This document shows, in pieces, positions 25,915 to 39,312 of a stretch of 64,000 nucleotides of DNA. The stretch is from assembly GCA_036345935.2 (NCBI GenBank), contig JADWOT020001744.1, forward strand, positions 62,001-126,000, given 5' to 3'. The notes below the pieces were generated by a model. It was not told where the DNA came from. It did not search any database and was given only the letters and a program-made list of their open reading frames with translations. Origin of the DNA: Taenia hydatigena (lineage: Eukaryota > Platyhelminthes > Cestoda > Cyclophyllidea > Taeniidae). How positions within the stretch are numbered: position 1 is the stretch's first letter; each line of letters starts with the position of its first letter. Both the position numbers and the translations under genes were made by a program.

Positions 25915-27723
25915 TAAATGAACAAAATATGGCGCATCCTAGTTTTTCTTTGATGCCCACTCTCAGTCCAACTGCATTGCACAAAACGTTATTGTTTCAA
26001 AACGATAGGCATTTTTAGCACTGTAGCAAATTAACAGTCGGGTTCTTGTTATGATTACTTTAAGACTAAAGTGAGAACTTCGTAGAGCACAGTGCACTTG
26101 CCCTAATTTGGTATTGCTTCACTTGTGTAATGCCTCATCTATACATTGATCTAAGCTATCAGTTGAAAGCTAATCCCATTCTGACCTTTCCGATGGCGGT
26201 GAGCAGCTATTTGGCAATTAAATCCTTTCCTCGCCTTGCCGCGAAGGCTTCTAACTATAATTCCATAGCTATTAAGTAGCCTAAAATGACCAACATTCAT
26301 GCAAGTTTAGGTACTATAGCGGTTCCCATGAAGCAATTTACTGCGCATTAATGATTAGAATTTTGATAATAAGTAGTAAACTCTAATTATCCAGCAAATA
26401 GCTAGTTTTAGTTGATGCATGACAGGTATGGTAAGAAGCCATAAAACGCTATTTATTCTTACCTGAGTTATGTGCGAAGCAATGTCATAGGAGAGACTCT
26501 GATCTTGAATCCTTCGTCAAAGGACTTATGATGAGCAAATTATGCTCCAGTCGGACGCAGTACATTCCAGTGAAGTCTATGTCCCGTATATCAATTTTGT
26601 TAAGTATTTCATAGTATGTAAGATAGGTCTCTAAAAAACGCGGCTTACTTCCGCCAAAATCATGTCATTTTAGCGTTGCAACGGATCCAATTTACCAATG
26701 AGGTAGGAAGCAGTTACCACTGATGACCTTCAAAATGATGAGCGAGTTTGTTAACTTAAAGACTTGTTTCACCTGGCAAAATATGCAACCAGCAATCGGC
26801 ATGCTTCCTGAAAATTACAAGGAGCATGTGTAGGTTTGTTTGATCTCAGACGATACGTGATGTATTTCAATTAACATACAGGGCGAAATGATTAGGTTTT
26901 TAATTTTTTATTGGATTAAAATCTGTCACTCACCATACGCGTGTGCCTATATCCAGAAGAAATTCGAAAACAGCGTCCTTTATCCATTCCTCTCAAATAT
27001 CAACTCCACTTTGCACCAATCTGTACCTACGAATTGATACGGCAGGTAAAAGTAATCTTAACTACACCAAAATCGCACCTTTTTTATGCAGTCGAAAGTG
27101 GTTTTTTGCAAAATGTAGGTGCACAATAGGTCAAGGCACATTAGGGGGTAACATAATGTTTCCACCAACAGCTGCTCAACATACATGTAAAACGTAATAT
27201 TGTGTTAAGCACTAGACTATTCAGCATTCCCTTTAGTGTGGCAGTGCTCCCCTTAAAATAGACAAGGGTTGCACTTTGAATCTAATAATGCCCTTATTTA
27301 TTTCTTGACTGTACTTGTTTTGTTTGAAAATATGCTACAATCCAATATTATTATGGCGCGGTCTATGAGCATCGGTAATTTATTCATGGACTGTTGCCGC
27401 AAAACAATTTCCTATCCATACAAATTGTCTCACGACGTAGACTAGAGATTTGGGGAAACCGACATCATTTTAATGGTTAGGGCCCCTTTATGACTTTGCC
27501 ACCTCCAACGAGCGAACCAGCGTTACCTCCTAAGGCTTTCAATTGTTATTGTTAATAAAAGTAGACTAAAGGGAATATCGTAAAAGTGTGAAGACACTGT
27601 CGCGCTTTATCTGATTGGGTCAGATTGGGCTCATCAGCTACGAGAAGTCGGCAAAAGGATAAAGTAAGCTGCACTGATTGCGAAGTCCTGTGGATCGATG
27701 TGCAGCGTCTCGAGGCAGAATGC

Positions 27724-27808
27724 CAGGAGGCCAGCCTATGCAACTAGAGCAATATGGCTACCTCTGTCCCTGACCGGGACCGGTAGTTCAAACAAACAAA
27801 GTACTGCA
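27724..27808 (-). repeat. S repeat, partial copy 3
   Basis: Reverse orientation. Only the GC-rich half is present (GGCCAGCCTATGCAACTAG to ACCGGTAGTTCAAACAAACAAAGTACT). It sits at the left side of an R-family segment. Confidence 0.65.
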
Positions 27809-29159
27809 GGATGGGTGAGTCGGTACGCAGCAACTTCAGTGTCTGACAGGTAGATTCTTCATCTTTATTACCTTTCTCCCCCACATTTTTCATGACTAGT
27901 TGTTGGAAGAAGGTTGCTCTCCTTCTTTTTAAGTCACTTCTAGGAACTTGCTCACGACTCTTCAATTAGCGCGTTTTTTGCAGCGTCTTCTTATGAAACA
28001 ACACCACTGTCTTATTGATTATGCGGAGTTTGCTTTCATTTACAAATTCAATGCAGACGGATGTCTCTTTTCTGCTTTCCCTACTCCTCGGCCTCTTTGT
28101 GCGATGTCCTCCGTTTGTGTGCAGCCCTCCTACCCCAGCCAATGTCCGATCAAATATCCACTCCGACTTGCAACTCCTACTGAGCGTTGATTCAGTAGCA
28201 ATAGCATTATGCCTCCAAACCATTGCAGCAGAAGAGACTGTTGGCAGGTTGACATCGCATGGGATCATGAAGTTGGGACAGCAATTAACCTCCTTCTCCT
28301 CCACCTGAACCCTCGTTGGTGATGCACTAACGAAAAATGCACACTATTAGTTACCGCTATTAAAACTGATTTGTTTAGAATGCACACAGTTCGCAAATTG
28401 GAGCCGTGCCATCTTGTAGTTGAGGTTGCGCTGATGGCAATTTGAGTAGGCATGTTTGTATATATTTTCATCTCACTCACCTTGGAAGTAGGGGAGGACA
28501 AAATAACTCACAATGGGAAGCAGTGCTTCTTCTACGAGGTAATGAGGTAGTGGACTCACGTGCTGAAGCAGCGTGTTGAGAAGGTAACACTACCGCATTT
28601 ATTTCGATGGAGAGGGTAAAGGGTATCGCAAACCACACATTACGCTACGCCTAAAAGGGTGTTTCCGAAGGCAATTTTACAAATTCCTCTCCGTGCAATA
28701 TTTCTCAGTTAGCGAGCTCTGCATGGCCAATGTCAACTTTTCCCGCTTAAACTCTTGAGCTTAATAAAGATGTGCATCCTACTTCCATCTTCCTCTTCAC
28801 AGGTCTTCACCTCTACTTCAAAAGATTAGGCACTGTCTACTGTCTACTGCAGGTACCAATTCCTGCTGACTGGAAGCATACCTGCTCATCCCCATCCCCC
28901 TCCTCTTCCCTCTCTTTCTCTTCCTTTTTCTCTTCTTCTGGTGTAGCTTACAGTCGCTTGGTTTGGTAGCAGTTCCCAACACTCCTCACCAGATGCGCCA
29001 ACATTTAGAAACGCCGTACTTTACAAAGGGCATGGTCTGATTTCGGTCTTCTTTACGCGCGCAAGTAACGCAACAACCTAATGTATACGCATGCACGCAA
29101 TTCAAGAGAGACGAGGCTATAATCCTAGCTCCCCTGAACTTCAAATACTTTCCAAACTT

Positions 29160-29380
29160 CACCGCACAAGCATCGACTTTGCGATAGCGATCCGAGGCTA
29201 CTTCGGAGGCAAAAGAAGGCAGAATATTAGGGCAAAATCTATATATACGTAGATATACATAATCAACGAGCAGAGGGAAAAAAGCTTCTGACATGGTCCT
29301 GAGGCCAGCTTACACAGCTAGGGCAATATGGCCACTTCTGTGACCCTGACCGAAACCGGTAGTTCTAAAAACAAAGTACT
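29160..29380 (-). repeat. S repeat, copy 4
   Basis: A full copy in reverse orientation: core at 29190-29222, TATATATACG tract at about 29240, then the GC-rich half ending AACAAAGTACT at 29380. It interrupts the R homology of the left inverted-repeat arm. Confidence 0.7.
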
Positions 29381-29720
29381 ACAATGGCACTCAAAATCAA
29401 ACCAAACAACGTGCTGTGATACCTGACGAGATTATTTTATAAAATTGAACTAAGTAATGTATTGACAATGCGCACGAAGTAATTTGAGGAAACCGGAAAT
29501 CTCGTTAAGGCAGTAATCCAATTGGGCCGCACTTGGATCAACTGCTAGTGGGATGGTCATCGTTTTACTTGCCTCTTGAGTACTCGTTTTTACAGCAAAG
29601 TTTTGCCAGCCAATTGACCATGCGGTGGATTATTTACGCAAACTCCTGGCATTTAAAGACTTTATTTTGCCACCACGCTACTATCAAACTTAAGTAGCAC
29701 CAGTATTTTAGATTATCGAA

Positions 29721-31250
29721 ATCGAATTACTTTAACTGTAAATAGCTTCCACGTCATTGCCCTTTGCCTTGTAACCACAGTTTTCCTTCCGGACAAATTG
29801 CTGCCTAGAACTTCGTAGTAGGGTTGTGGAGTTGAAGAAGTCCAGCTACTGTGTGAGCATTTTACTCCTTTGCCCATGAAAGACCTCATAAAAGTTAAAA
29901 GAGGACTGTATGCAAGGGATGAGCAATCATCGCTCTTAAGCGTGCAAGGAATTTAGCAATCATTGCACTTAAGAATGCCAGACTTAACACTCCCTTGTTA
30001 CAGCTCATAGACGTCATCTAAGACATCCTGATTCAAAAAATAAAATAAGATTCCATGATTCTACGACCAATTCAACATCTATGCATGCCTGATCTGTTTT
30101 AATTCCAACATGCTTAGCAATGAAGTTTTAACAAAACTAGATTCTGCTGGTTAGTCTCCTTGCCATGATTTGATTGAGCTCATTCAAGCAAGTGACTGCA
30201 TACAAGTTTATTGTGTTATGCTCTTTCACGCATATTAGTTGCTCTCCTCGTTCTTCGTCGCGATGAGAGCGTAGGAAGTCACTCGACTCCTAAGCAGATT
30301 GATAAAGCCACACGCAGGATTTGTACCAAATGTTGGTGGCTCAGCAAAAATGTTGGTGTTGTCTTGCAAGGAGCAGTTGTTTGCAAAGGGAAATCATGTC
30401 AGACAGCGTTTGCTCTTGTCTACAAAGGAAAAGGAATTGAATAAAATTGAACTAACCACGGCACATCTCTTATTAACATGATTGTTCTTCCCTGTCTCCT
30501 AGGCCTGAGTAGTTTGTGTAATCAACGCTTTAGTCCAGACAACTTAAGATCAAGTCCGAATTCGTAAAGCCTCATCACTTATCGTATGGTGATGGCAGTG
30601 ACGTGCTTGTGGATGTTGTGCCTTCGATAACTGAATGCATTTGAGATCAGTTCCCATTTTCTTAATCCAATCTTTCTTCGCTTTACCTCTAAACGGTCAT
30701 TCCACACTTAAATCACTACCTTTATTTATGGTGCATCCATCCAGTCATTCATCCAACAGCACACACTCATGCACATCCAAGCACGCCAGCTTGTCTATTT
30801 TATTGAAAGAGGTCATAGCATCACGCCCATATTTACTCATACCGTATTAATCTGTCCAGAAAAGTATTAGCGCCTCCTCATCCCCTTTCCTTCTGGAGAT
30901 CTCGCATATAATTCGTACACATTTAGCCAAACGTCCATTCTTTTTAAACAATTGGCCTTTATTGCAAAATTTGCAGTGACCGATCATGAAGGCTGTTAAA
31001 AAGAAGAAGGTGGTAACGAATCGCAGCAAAGGTTGCGTTGGTGCTAATGCGTTCGCGCTTTATGAACGCCAGTCGCTGAGACGGAGCTTGTGTTAGTTGT
31101 GCTCGTCCCGAATTCCAGAGCGTGAACAGGGTTACAGCATCGCAGACGGTGGTTGTCCAATCAGCCGTCGGTGCTGACCCAATTGCAACTCTGATGAATT
31201 CTGCTGACACTCAATCAAATGATGATTATGAGTCCGTTCAGAGTATTTAA
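29721..31250. other. Unassigned region
   Basis: Only frames of under 85 codons (30211-30444 plus, 30959-31210 minus), with no motif recognised. Confidence 0.4.
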
Positions 31251-32113
31251 CCACTTTGCTTTTGGTTGCTTAAGAAATCACTACTCCTTCGATCATGGCA
31301 ACCATTTCCATACGTGAAATCTCGCACTTAGGTGGTAAAATGAAGTTTTCCTAAGCAGTCTCCGCGCATGCACCGCTGTCTACTGGAATTGGTGAGTGCA
31401 GTTCGCCTTGTGTGTATGCAGACAAGAATCCGATTGCTTTAACAAGTTTGTGGTCATTATCTCATCACCTCCTTACGGCTCTCATTCACAGCTAAGTTTG
31501 TGATGTGCAGATTTAGTAATCCAAATTGTTCAAATGCGCATTATAACATGTCTTTTGGTGGGCGAAGCACTACATTGTTAAGATCGTCCCGAATGCAAAA
31601 CCATAGGAAGAATGGAGGGACTAAAATTGTCGCAGGAATGATAACCTACTTCACTCTTCTTTAGGACCTCGTTTAACAAGTCGTCAACCTGTCAGCTAGG
31701 GCCAATCATGAAGGCTAGTCTGTAGGAAGAAGGACCGGGCACTGATGTGATTGCTACTCACCATACAGCAAATTTCGTCACCGGCAGCATCGGTCACGTC
31801 CGACGTCATACACCTTATCCTTTATCTCAAGTGCAATGAAGATGGGTGTCTCGGTGAATTTTGTCTTCTTGGAAGGTCATGCTTAACGTATCCCGAGAGT
31901 CGGGACCTCCTAAAAGGGCAGACTTAACCGAAGCCTCCACCTTCATGGCACCTAAAATAAAGGGTAAGTTGGCACTCACGACGAGAGCAGATGTGTGGAG
32001 CCTGGGCATTTTCGTGACCTGCATTATGTACGGTCATGTCACTGCGCGCGACTGGCCGCACACACGTCGGTTCATGACAAGCAGTTCGTCAAACTTGTCC
32101 ACACCTCTACGCA
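31251..32113 (+). repeat. Segmental duplication, copy 2 (kinase-like)
   Basis: Partner of 21000-21859. The homology ends where this copy continues into the rest of the kinase-like frame, so this is the more complete and perhaps the donor copy. It lies between the arms of the large inverted repeat. Confidence 0.9.
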
Positions 32114-32475
32114 ATTTCTTCAAAGCCTGTATCACACACAGTCAAAGTAGACGCTTAAAAATTGATGGTATGAAGCGCCTTGAGTTCTTCAAAGTGATCA
32201 AATGTAAGGAAGCAGTAGCTTGCAAGTTGAAACCTCCTTACTATCCCTTTGATTTGGAAATACCCGCACTTAAGAAAATGTGTAACCTCGACCCCTTCAA
32301 CTCTCTGCTGGCCGCTGTTGCCCACGATGTGCATATGCCACTGATGGATGAACGCTTTCAGGACATTTGTGACAGGCACTCACTTGCGATTTGTGGCCAA
32401 GTAGTGTCTATTGCTCTTTTTTCTTGTATGCACATGTGGGTTCCTCATCTGGTCGAAATATACGCCTTTCTTTGA
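31861..32475 (+). pseudogene. Protein-kinase-like C-lobe fragment (longer copy)
   Basis: This open frame of about 204 codons has its first ATG at 31879. FMAPKIKGK at residues 28-36 resembles the activation-segment APE motif, with Lys for Glu. ADVWSLGIFVTCIMYG at 43-58 is a typical helix-F region. ITHSQSRRLKIDGMKRLEFF near 91-110 matches the Arg-containing end of the C-lobe. Just upstream, in another frame, 31850-31870 reads LGEFCLLG in place of a DFG motif, preceded by TSDV where HRDV would be expected. A frameshift therefore separates the two halves. The stretch after residue 110 is not recognised. I read this as a fragment of a degenerate kinase gene; an expressed pseudokinase exon is possible. 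The subfamily cannot be named. Confidence 0.55.
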
Positions 32476-33171
32476 CCAAGATCCCCCACTTCTCATCGCA
32501 CAGGGATTGTCTGGACGACGAATTTCAATGCCTTAAAAATAGGCTCTCAAAATGGCGTCAATCTTAATCTTGTATTCTGTGACAGTCGTTTATTGCTGCT
32601 TTTGTCATCACTCGTCTAAGGATGTAAGCAATCATTTAACTAACTATTCTGGGGAGGAGGTTTGTCATGCAAAATAAAGTTTTCTCTGCAGAAGATGGAT
32701 TTGTGACGGATAAATGCGAGAACCCGCTTAATTGAAGCCTAACTTGAATCTTTTTAATGCGGAATTAAGAAAGTGGATAGTGAATCCTGCTGTTGCTCAG
32801 GTACAGCAGGAGAAGACGTGCTTGTACCTTGAAAGAAAAAAATGAAGGGAGTAAGGTGCGCTTAAGGAACGTGGCTTCATTCACATTTAGTCAGTGCAGC
32901 CATTTTACTGTCTATGCCCTAACAGTGTATTCAAAATGTTTACGAATGGAGAAGCCTACGGATGCAAGGGCCGCTTGTCGTCTCTTGAAGAACGGCAGTA
33001 GCGTAGGTTGTTTCCGAGCACCCACGCTGGCCCAACTCATCGTGCAGTCGTTTTATATTTCCCATCAAATCAGGTCACACGGAACACGGGAGGAACCTTA
33101 GACAAGTGTCCTTGAGTGGTGCTTGCCGCGTGTTCAGGCTCCAAATAACTGGCTTCCTGACTTGATTTGAC

Positions 33172-33674
33172 GTGAATGACCTTCTGGTAGTCATTTTGAC
33201 ATCTGGCTTGGTGAAAGTTTTAGAATGTGCATTGAACACATGCTTAAAGCAAAAACAAGAGACCAGCTATTTAATGGCACGCCAAAACTTTCGATTCTTT
33301 GAAGCCACGAAGCGTTTTACAGTGCACGACTCTCGGTTCAGCTGTATGAAAAACAGTGATGTAGCGTTGATGAACCAAGAAGAAGACGATGATTCAGGCA
33401 ACCTCTTGCAATTGTAGTCACGCTGCCATGGAATCGCATGACAGCCTGGTTGAACTCATGTCATTGGACGGGTGTATATGCATACATTGACTTAAATGTA
33501 GTTCCAAAATCGAGTGTCTTGGCAGAAAAGCATCGAGCACTACAAAAAACTTGCCATTATTATATCAATCACCTTGGTGATAAAGGCGTGACTGAAGGTG
33601 ACATCAAGCACAACCTAACAAAAGTGAATTTGTTTTTCCAGCGCTCACAATGCTATGCATTTAATTCTGCTTGA
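33172..33674 (+). other. Two adjacent open frames of unknown nature
   Basis: Frames at 33172-33417 (81 codons, ending in an acidic NQEEDDDSGN stretch) and 33438-33674 (78 codons, Lys-rich, with GDKGVTEGDIKHNLTK) lie downstream of the kinase-like fragment in the same orientation. They could be further exons of that decayed gene, but I recognise neither and cannot fix splice sites. Confidence 0.2.
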
Positions 33675-34374
33675 GCGGCAAAAGGACTACTGTCACCAAC
33701 TTTGACATTCTTATAAGCAGCCTTTGACATCGAGAAGGATCACGACTACCTTCATTTGTACTTTGAGCATTAATTACATTTGAATTACTAATTTTCTTGC
33801 AACGAATCATATCACCTCAAATGCAATTGAAAAACCACTGCAAACGTGGTACCCACGGCTGTCTTGGTGGTAGCCAGACATCAAACATCAAATAGGATCG
33901 CCTTACTGATGGGATGGTGAGAGCATGACTTTGATTTCGTGTGCAGTTTCTGCTTCAAAATTCCTGGAATGAATTGCCTTTAGTTGCAGAGTTCTCCACT
34001 TCCGAAAAAAGTTTGCTTTGACAGACCATAGATCAAATATGCAAGCGACCATTCCACAAATCCCTCCTTCTATTTCGACAAATTTTTGCAATCTGTGCCC
34101 TCTTAGCTGAGAACGCATTTGGCCACGTCAGTCGCCCTTCTAAATATTGGGCTCCTTCCGGTAATAAAAAATAGCTCTCAAGTCCAAAAAGGACTCTGAG
34201 CGTTTTATTTGCAGTTTATATCAACTTTTGGTTTTCCAAATTGCACGGTGTCCGTGGCCTCGTCTTCTCATCTAACTCTAAATACAAACAAATAAAAGGT
34301 AAGATTAGTGAAGTGGAAAGACATATTGATTTAAGGTTTACTCACGTGGATGATGCTGTATTTCTATTTATACG

Positions 34375-34600
34375 AATAAACTTGAGAAAGCAGGAAACCT
34401 CGCAAAGGTACGAATCCACCTGGGTAGCACTTGGATAAAGTGCTAGTTGATCTGTCACAATTTTACTCGCCTGCTGACCAATCTTACCTGCAATAATAGT
34501 GGATGATTCAGGGAAAGAATCAATACTGCCTTGAGGTTTTACTGTATCAAGATTCTACTTACAAACTTAAGCAGCTCTGATATTTTCGAATAACTATCGG
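34375..34600 (+). repeat. R-family fragment
   Basis: GGAAACCTCG, GCACTTGGATAAAGTGCTAG and AAACTTAAGCAGCTCTGATATTTT align in order with 29490-29720. It lies inside the loop between the inverted arms. Confidence 0.6.
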
Positions 34601-36129
34601 CTAGCCCTACAAAGTCTCTACCTCAGACCATCCTCAATCTGCCACTACTTTTCCGGCCTTCCCAACGCCAAACCCACTCCTATTTGACACGTCGTCAAAG
34701 TTACGTCAAGAGCTGCTACAACCACAGGTGCGCAAGATGAACGTATTCAGCCAGTGGCACGACCGGATGCCAATGGGCACAAAAACTAGAACTGATTGTA
34801 ATTAAAACATGCCAATGCTGGGTGAAAGCGCCTAAACAACTGGTGTCAGCATACAAATGAAACGTGTGGAATATAAGAAAGTAAAGATACCCAGTTATTT
34901 CTATACCAGCGTTGGATTTCCAGAGAACAGGCAGTGACTGCATCTCGCACTCAGGCGCCACACCTCATCAAAGTGCATAAACGACAAATAGCATGCGTAA
35001 ATAGGGCTAATCAAATGTATGTAATGTTAATTCTACGCACCTATAAATCAACGACATCCACGATCATCACACCCATTGACGTGGCCTTCTCTGCCTGCCA
35101 CGTCGCAAAGCAGGAGCCATGGCACGTCACCGCCTGCATCCTACTTCGCGGCAGACTTCCAACGGTTCCGAAAAAATTCCATCAGCGAGCGTTGATCTCC
35201 AAATCGCCTTCAGCGGCGGCACAGCCTCAATGAAGTACCTGTTCTTTGCAGAATTGGGAGAAAAATTGCTAATATGCCGCTTGTTTTGTTCACTCATACA
35301 CATTTTACGCGATGAAATTTAGTGTCTGCATCCATCCATCACCAGCGTCACCAAATACTTCGTTTAAAGAAAAAACTGAGATTTAAAGAAGCAATGCCAA
35401 TCGAAGCGGTGGATTAAAACGCTGCGTGGATGATGGAGTAGGCTGCAGCAGAGCCTTTACGAACTTGGCTTAGGGCTTGTTCCGATCGCGTCTGCTGAGG
35501 CTACAGGAGACGGCATTCGGTTTGTCAATGGATAAAAGGGAAAGGCACAGCAGTTACATCTGCTTCAAAAGAGCACGAGGAATCCCACTATCACGGTTAC
35601 TGTAGCAATTCGGAAACTATAGTTGTCACATTGCATTCGTGAATAGACTTAGAGGAAAGGATATATGAAAAATTCATCGAGGCGCAGCACAGATTATGCC
35701 AGCTTCTAGGCTGGAGTAGATAGCACAAGAGCAGTCAAGCTTTGAATTCGGCTTTTTTAGTTATCTCTTGGATTTTCGTCCGGCTTGGGAATAAAGTTCA
35801 GGAATAAGAGGGTCCGCCCGCCATCAGTATGTCCTTAGAAAGAAGTTAGCACGCCACTCTCCTTAAGCAGGTATATTAGGGGCGATCTCCGGAACGACAC
35901 CTTTCCTGGTGGTCCACGGATAGTGTCGCTTCAGTTGTTAATGGCTTTCTTGTAAAACACGGAGATGGGGTAAACACCACATGCGGACTTCGTTCTTAGC
36001 CCTCCTGCTATGGGTTGTAAGGGGTACTCCCACCCGTAGCGCATGCACTTCTTTCGCGTCTCTGCAATCTGCCACAGGCGATAGGGATGAGGACAGAAAT
36101 CCTATAATGTCGGGTCCGCTTCCCGCTGC
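34601..36129. other. Unassigned region
   Basis: A 99-codon plus frame at 34934-35233 is the longest. No recognisable domain, repeat or RNA gene. Confidence 0.4.
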
Positions 36130-36276
36130 CACTAAGGTAGTGTCCCAAGGCTTCCTTGAAGGCAAAAGAAGGCAAAATACCTGGGCTGAATATATATATA
36201 TATTCAACTGACAGAGGGAACTGAGCTACTGGCATGGCCCTAACTGGAACCGGCACTCCAACCAAACAAAGTATTA
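36130..36276 (-). repeat. S repeat, copy 5
   Basis: Reverse orientation, with the core at about 36147-36172 and a TATATATATATA tract. The GC-rich half has an internal deletion. It lies just outside the right arm of the inverted repeat. Confidence 0.65.
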
Positions 36277-36299
36277 GATCAATAACTGTATGAAATGAA

Positions 36300-39200
36300 C
36301 GAAAAGTCTAAACAATTTTCCGCCTTGGCAGGTTAAATATCATGTTTGTTGTTTTTATAGTACGCAAATCAGTTTCGTAGATTAGTTTGGCTGGGTATTT
36401 AATGCGTGATTTGGTTGGATTTTAGTGCCAATTTCACCTCAAAATCGTTACTTGTGTGGTGAAGTGTAAAATGTATCTGAACTTAAAATGAGCTAAAATT
36501 AAAGCCTTGTCTGTCTCAAATTGCGTGCACGCGTATACTTGAGGTTGTTGTAGTACTTACGCACATTTAGAAGACTGAGATTAGACCATGCCTCTTGTGA
36601 AGCACGGCGCTTTTATGTGTTGGCACATCTGATTAGGGGTGCTGGAAACTGCTACCAAACCAGGTGACTGTGAACTGCACCATAAGATGAGGAGAGCGAC
36701 CGGGAGGTACGCCTTTATTCAGTAGAAAATTGGTACCTGCGTCGTTTCCTTTAGTGGTTAGCGACGACGCACTAGACAGTGTCTGATCTTTAGAAGTGAT
36801 AGTGAAGGCTTAACGTCCATTTGATTAAAGGTCTGTGGAGAGGATGATGGAGGTAGTGTGCAAATCTGCATTGAGCCTAAGCGTCGAAGCAGGATAAGCT
36901 GCCATTGACCATATAGAGCTCGTTAACAGAGAAGCATTGTAAGTTGAGGAAGTTGCAAAACTGCCTACAAAGACATTCTTGCAAGCGTAGCGTGGTGTGT
37001 GGTTTGTGGTATTCCCTTCCATCTTCATCTCAATAAATGCGGTAGCGTTATCTTCTCAACACACTGCGTCAGCAAGTGAGCTCCACCTCCACCTCGTTGA
37101 AGAAGCACTACTTCCTATTGTGAGTTATTTCGCCCTCCCCTACTTTAAAAACGAGTAGGATGAAAATGTATGCATGCTTGCATGCCCACTTCAAGAAGTT
37201 AAGACTTAAATTTAAGAACAGCGTGTGTTCTAAGCAACACAGTCCTAAAAGTGGTAACTAGCAGTGTGCGTGCTTCGTTAATGTACCACCAAAAAGGATT
37301 CAGGACGAGGAGAAGAGCGATTGTTGTCGCAAATCCCTTATCCCATGCGATGTTTACCTGCTGCCAGTCGCATGTACTGCAATGTTATGGAGGTGAAATA
37401 TTATTTCTACTGAATCGACGCTCAGCAGAAGTTGTGCGTCTAGGTGGATATTTGGTCGGATGTTGAATAGGTTGGCAGGGGGTCACAGGTAGACGGGAGA
37501 TATCGCAAGAATAGAACAGTCTGTCACATAATCAACAAGATGATGGTGTTATTTCATAAGAAGACGTGAAAAACGTCGTCACTGACGAGTCGTGAGAAAG
37601 TTCCTAGAAGTAATTCAGAGCACCCTTGTCCTTACCATTGCAAGGTTAGGCAGATTTGGCCGAAAGACGTGAAGAAGTCACGGAAAAGCCTAGCCATGAA
37701 TAAGGATGCCGGTGTTCTTGAGTCTTCTGTCGCGCTTACACGATACGTTGCATGGATAGCAAATTGTTTTGCGGCAACAGTCCATGAATAAGTTACCAAA
37801 GCTCATGGACCGTGCTATAATGACATTGAATTGTGGCTTACATTCGAAAACAGGCACAGTAAAGAAATAATTAAGAACCTTAATGGATTCAAAGTTCATG
37901 CTTTGCAAATTATAAGGAAGGAACTGCTACACTACATGGAATGCTGCATAGTCTGATGTTTGGCACCTGCATCATGTTCTCCATGTTTGCTGAGCTGCTG
38001 ATGGTGGAATCATCACGTTGCCGCCTCATTTATTTCGATCTGTCGCACGTTTTCGATTTGCGAATTACCACTTTGAAGTGCATAAGAAACATGCGGCTTC
38101 GATATAGCCACGATTGCTTTTACTTGCCATGCCATTACGTAGGTACGTATTTGTACAAAGGACTGCCTAGTATGCGATTTAGCGTTGCCAAACGATAATT
38201 AATGTAGCCTATACCTGTAGTAGAGCCGGGAAGATCCAGTTCTATACTTGACTAAGAAGTGATGTTTGGGGAGAATATTTGAGAAGCTTAGTTATCGCAT
38301 TTTGTTCGTTAACAGAAATAGAATAAAATGGAACCAAAAAATGCACTAAATATGGGCACACGCACACGTTTAGTGCCAGATTTTATTCCGGTTGGGTTTC
38401 AAAACCTAAATATTTGGTTCTATACGTTAAAAGAAATACATTACGTACCGTTTAATATCAAAAATAAATATATGTGGTGTTCGTAATTTTTATGACACTT
38501 ACCGACTGCCAATTGCATACTTTGTGAAGTGAGACAAGTCTTTAAGCCAATTAAATTGCTCATAATTTTGGAGGTCATCAGCGGTAGCCGCTTCCCACCG
38601 CGTTGGTGAATTGGATCCGTCGCAACTCTAAGATGTCATGATTTTGGCGGAAGTTAACCGTACTTTTTTAAGATGCATCTTACTTAGTAGGGATTGCTTG
38701 GTAAAAATGAATTTGAGGGACATTAATTTCGCTGGAACGTATCGCGTCTGACTGAAGCGCAACTTGCTAATCATGAGTCCTTTAGAGTGTGATTTTAAAT
38801 TCAGAATTCTGCCTTTGGCATTAATTTGGATATAACTTAGGTAGGAATGAATCGCAATTTATTATTTCTTACCATAACTAACAATAGGCATTTACTAGGC
38901 AATTAAACTTTCCTGCTTATATGCAAGAACTTAATAATTAATGCGCAGTGAAATTGCTCCATACGAGTTGCTATAGTATCCACACCTGTAAACTGCGTAT
39001 GAATAGCTAAGAGGTTGCGGATGGAAGCCTTCAAGATAATGCAACTAAAGGATGTAATTACGAAAGAGCTGCTCACCGCGTTCCACCGCCATCGAAAAGG
39101 TCAGAAGGGTATTAGGTTTTGACTGGTGGCTTGGATCAATGTATGCGTAGGGCATTACATAAACAAAACAATGGCAAATTATCTTAAGTGCGCTGCTACC

Positions 39201-39312
39201 TTAGCAAATATCACTTTGTTTCAATTAGGTCCTGGTTGTTGAATTGCTACGGTGCCAAAAAAACTAGAAAGTGCGGATGTTTCACTGCGCAATATTTTAT
39301 TCATTTCATTCT
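36300..39312 (-). repeat. Right arm of the large inverted repeat (R family)
   Basis: Reverse-complement partner of 25915-29720. The segment 36590-37640 is the inverted copy of the R repeat also found at 5660-6470. The arms lie about 6.6 kb apart. Confidence 0.75.

Larger units (their letters stand above)
25915..29720 (+). repeat. Left arm of a large inverted repeat (R family)
   Basis: Its segments appear in reverse complement and reverse order at 36300-39312. The segment near 26161-26215 (CTGACCTTTCCGATGGCGGTGAGCAGC) pairs with one near 39072-39110. The TTATTCATGGACTGTTGCCGCAAAACAATTTCCTATCC segment near 27380 pairs with one near 37752-37790. S repeats at 27724 and 29160 interrupt it. The arms are diverged, with many indels. 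Confidence 0.75.
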
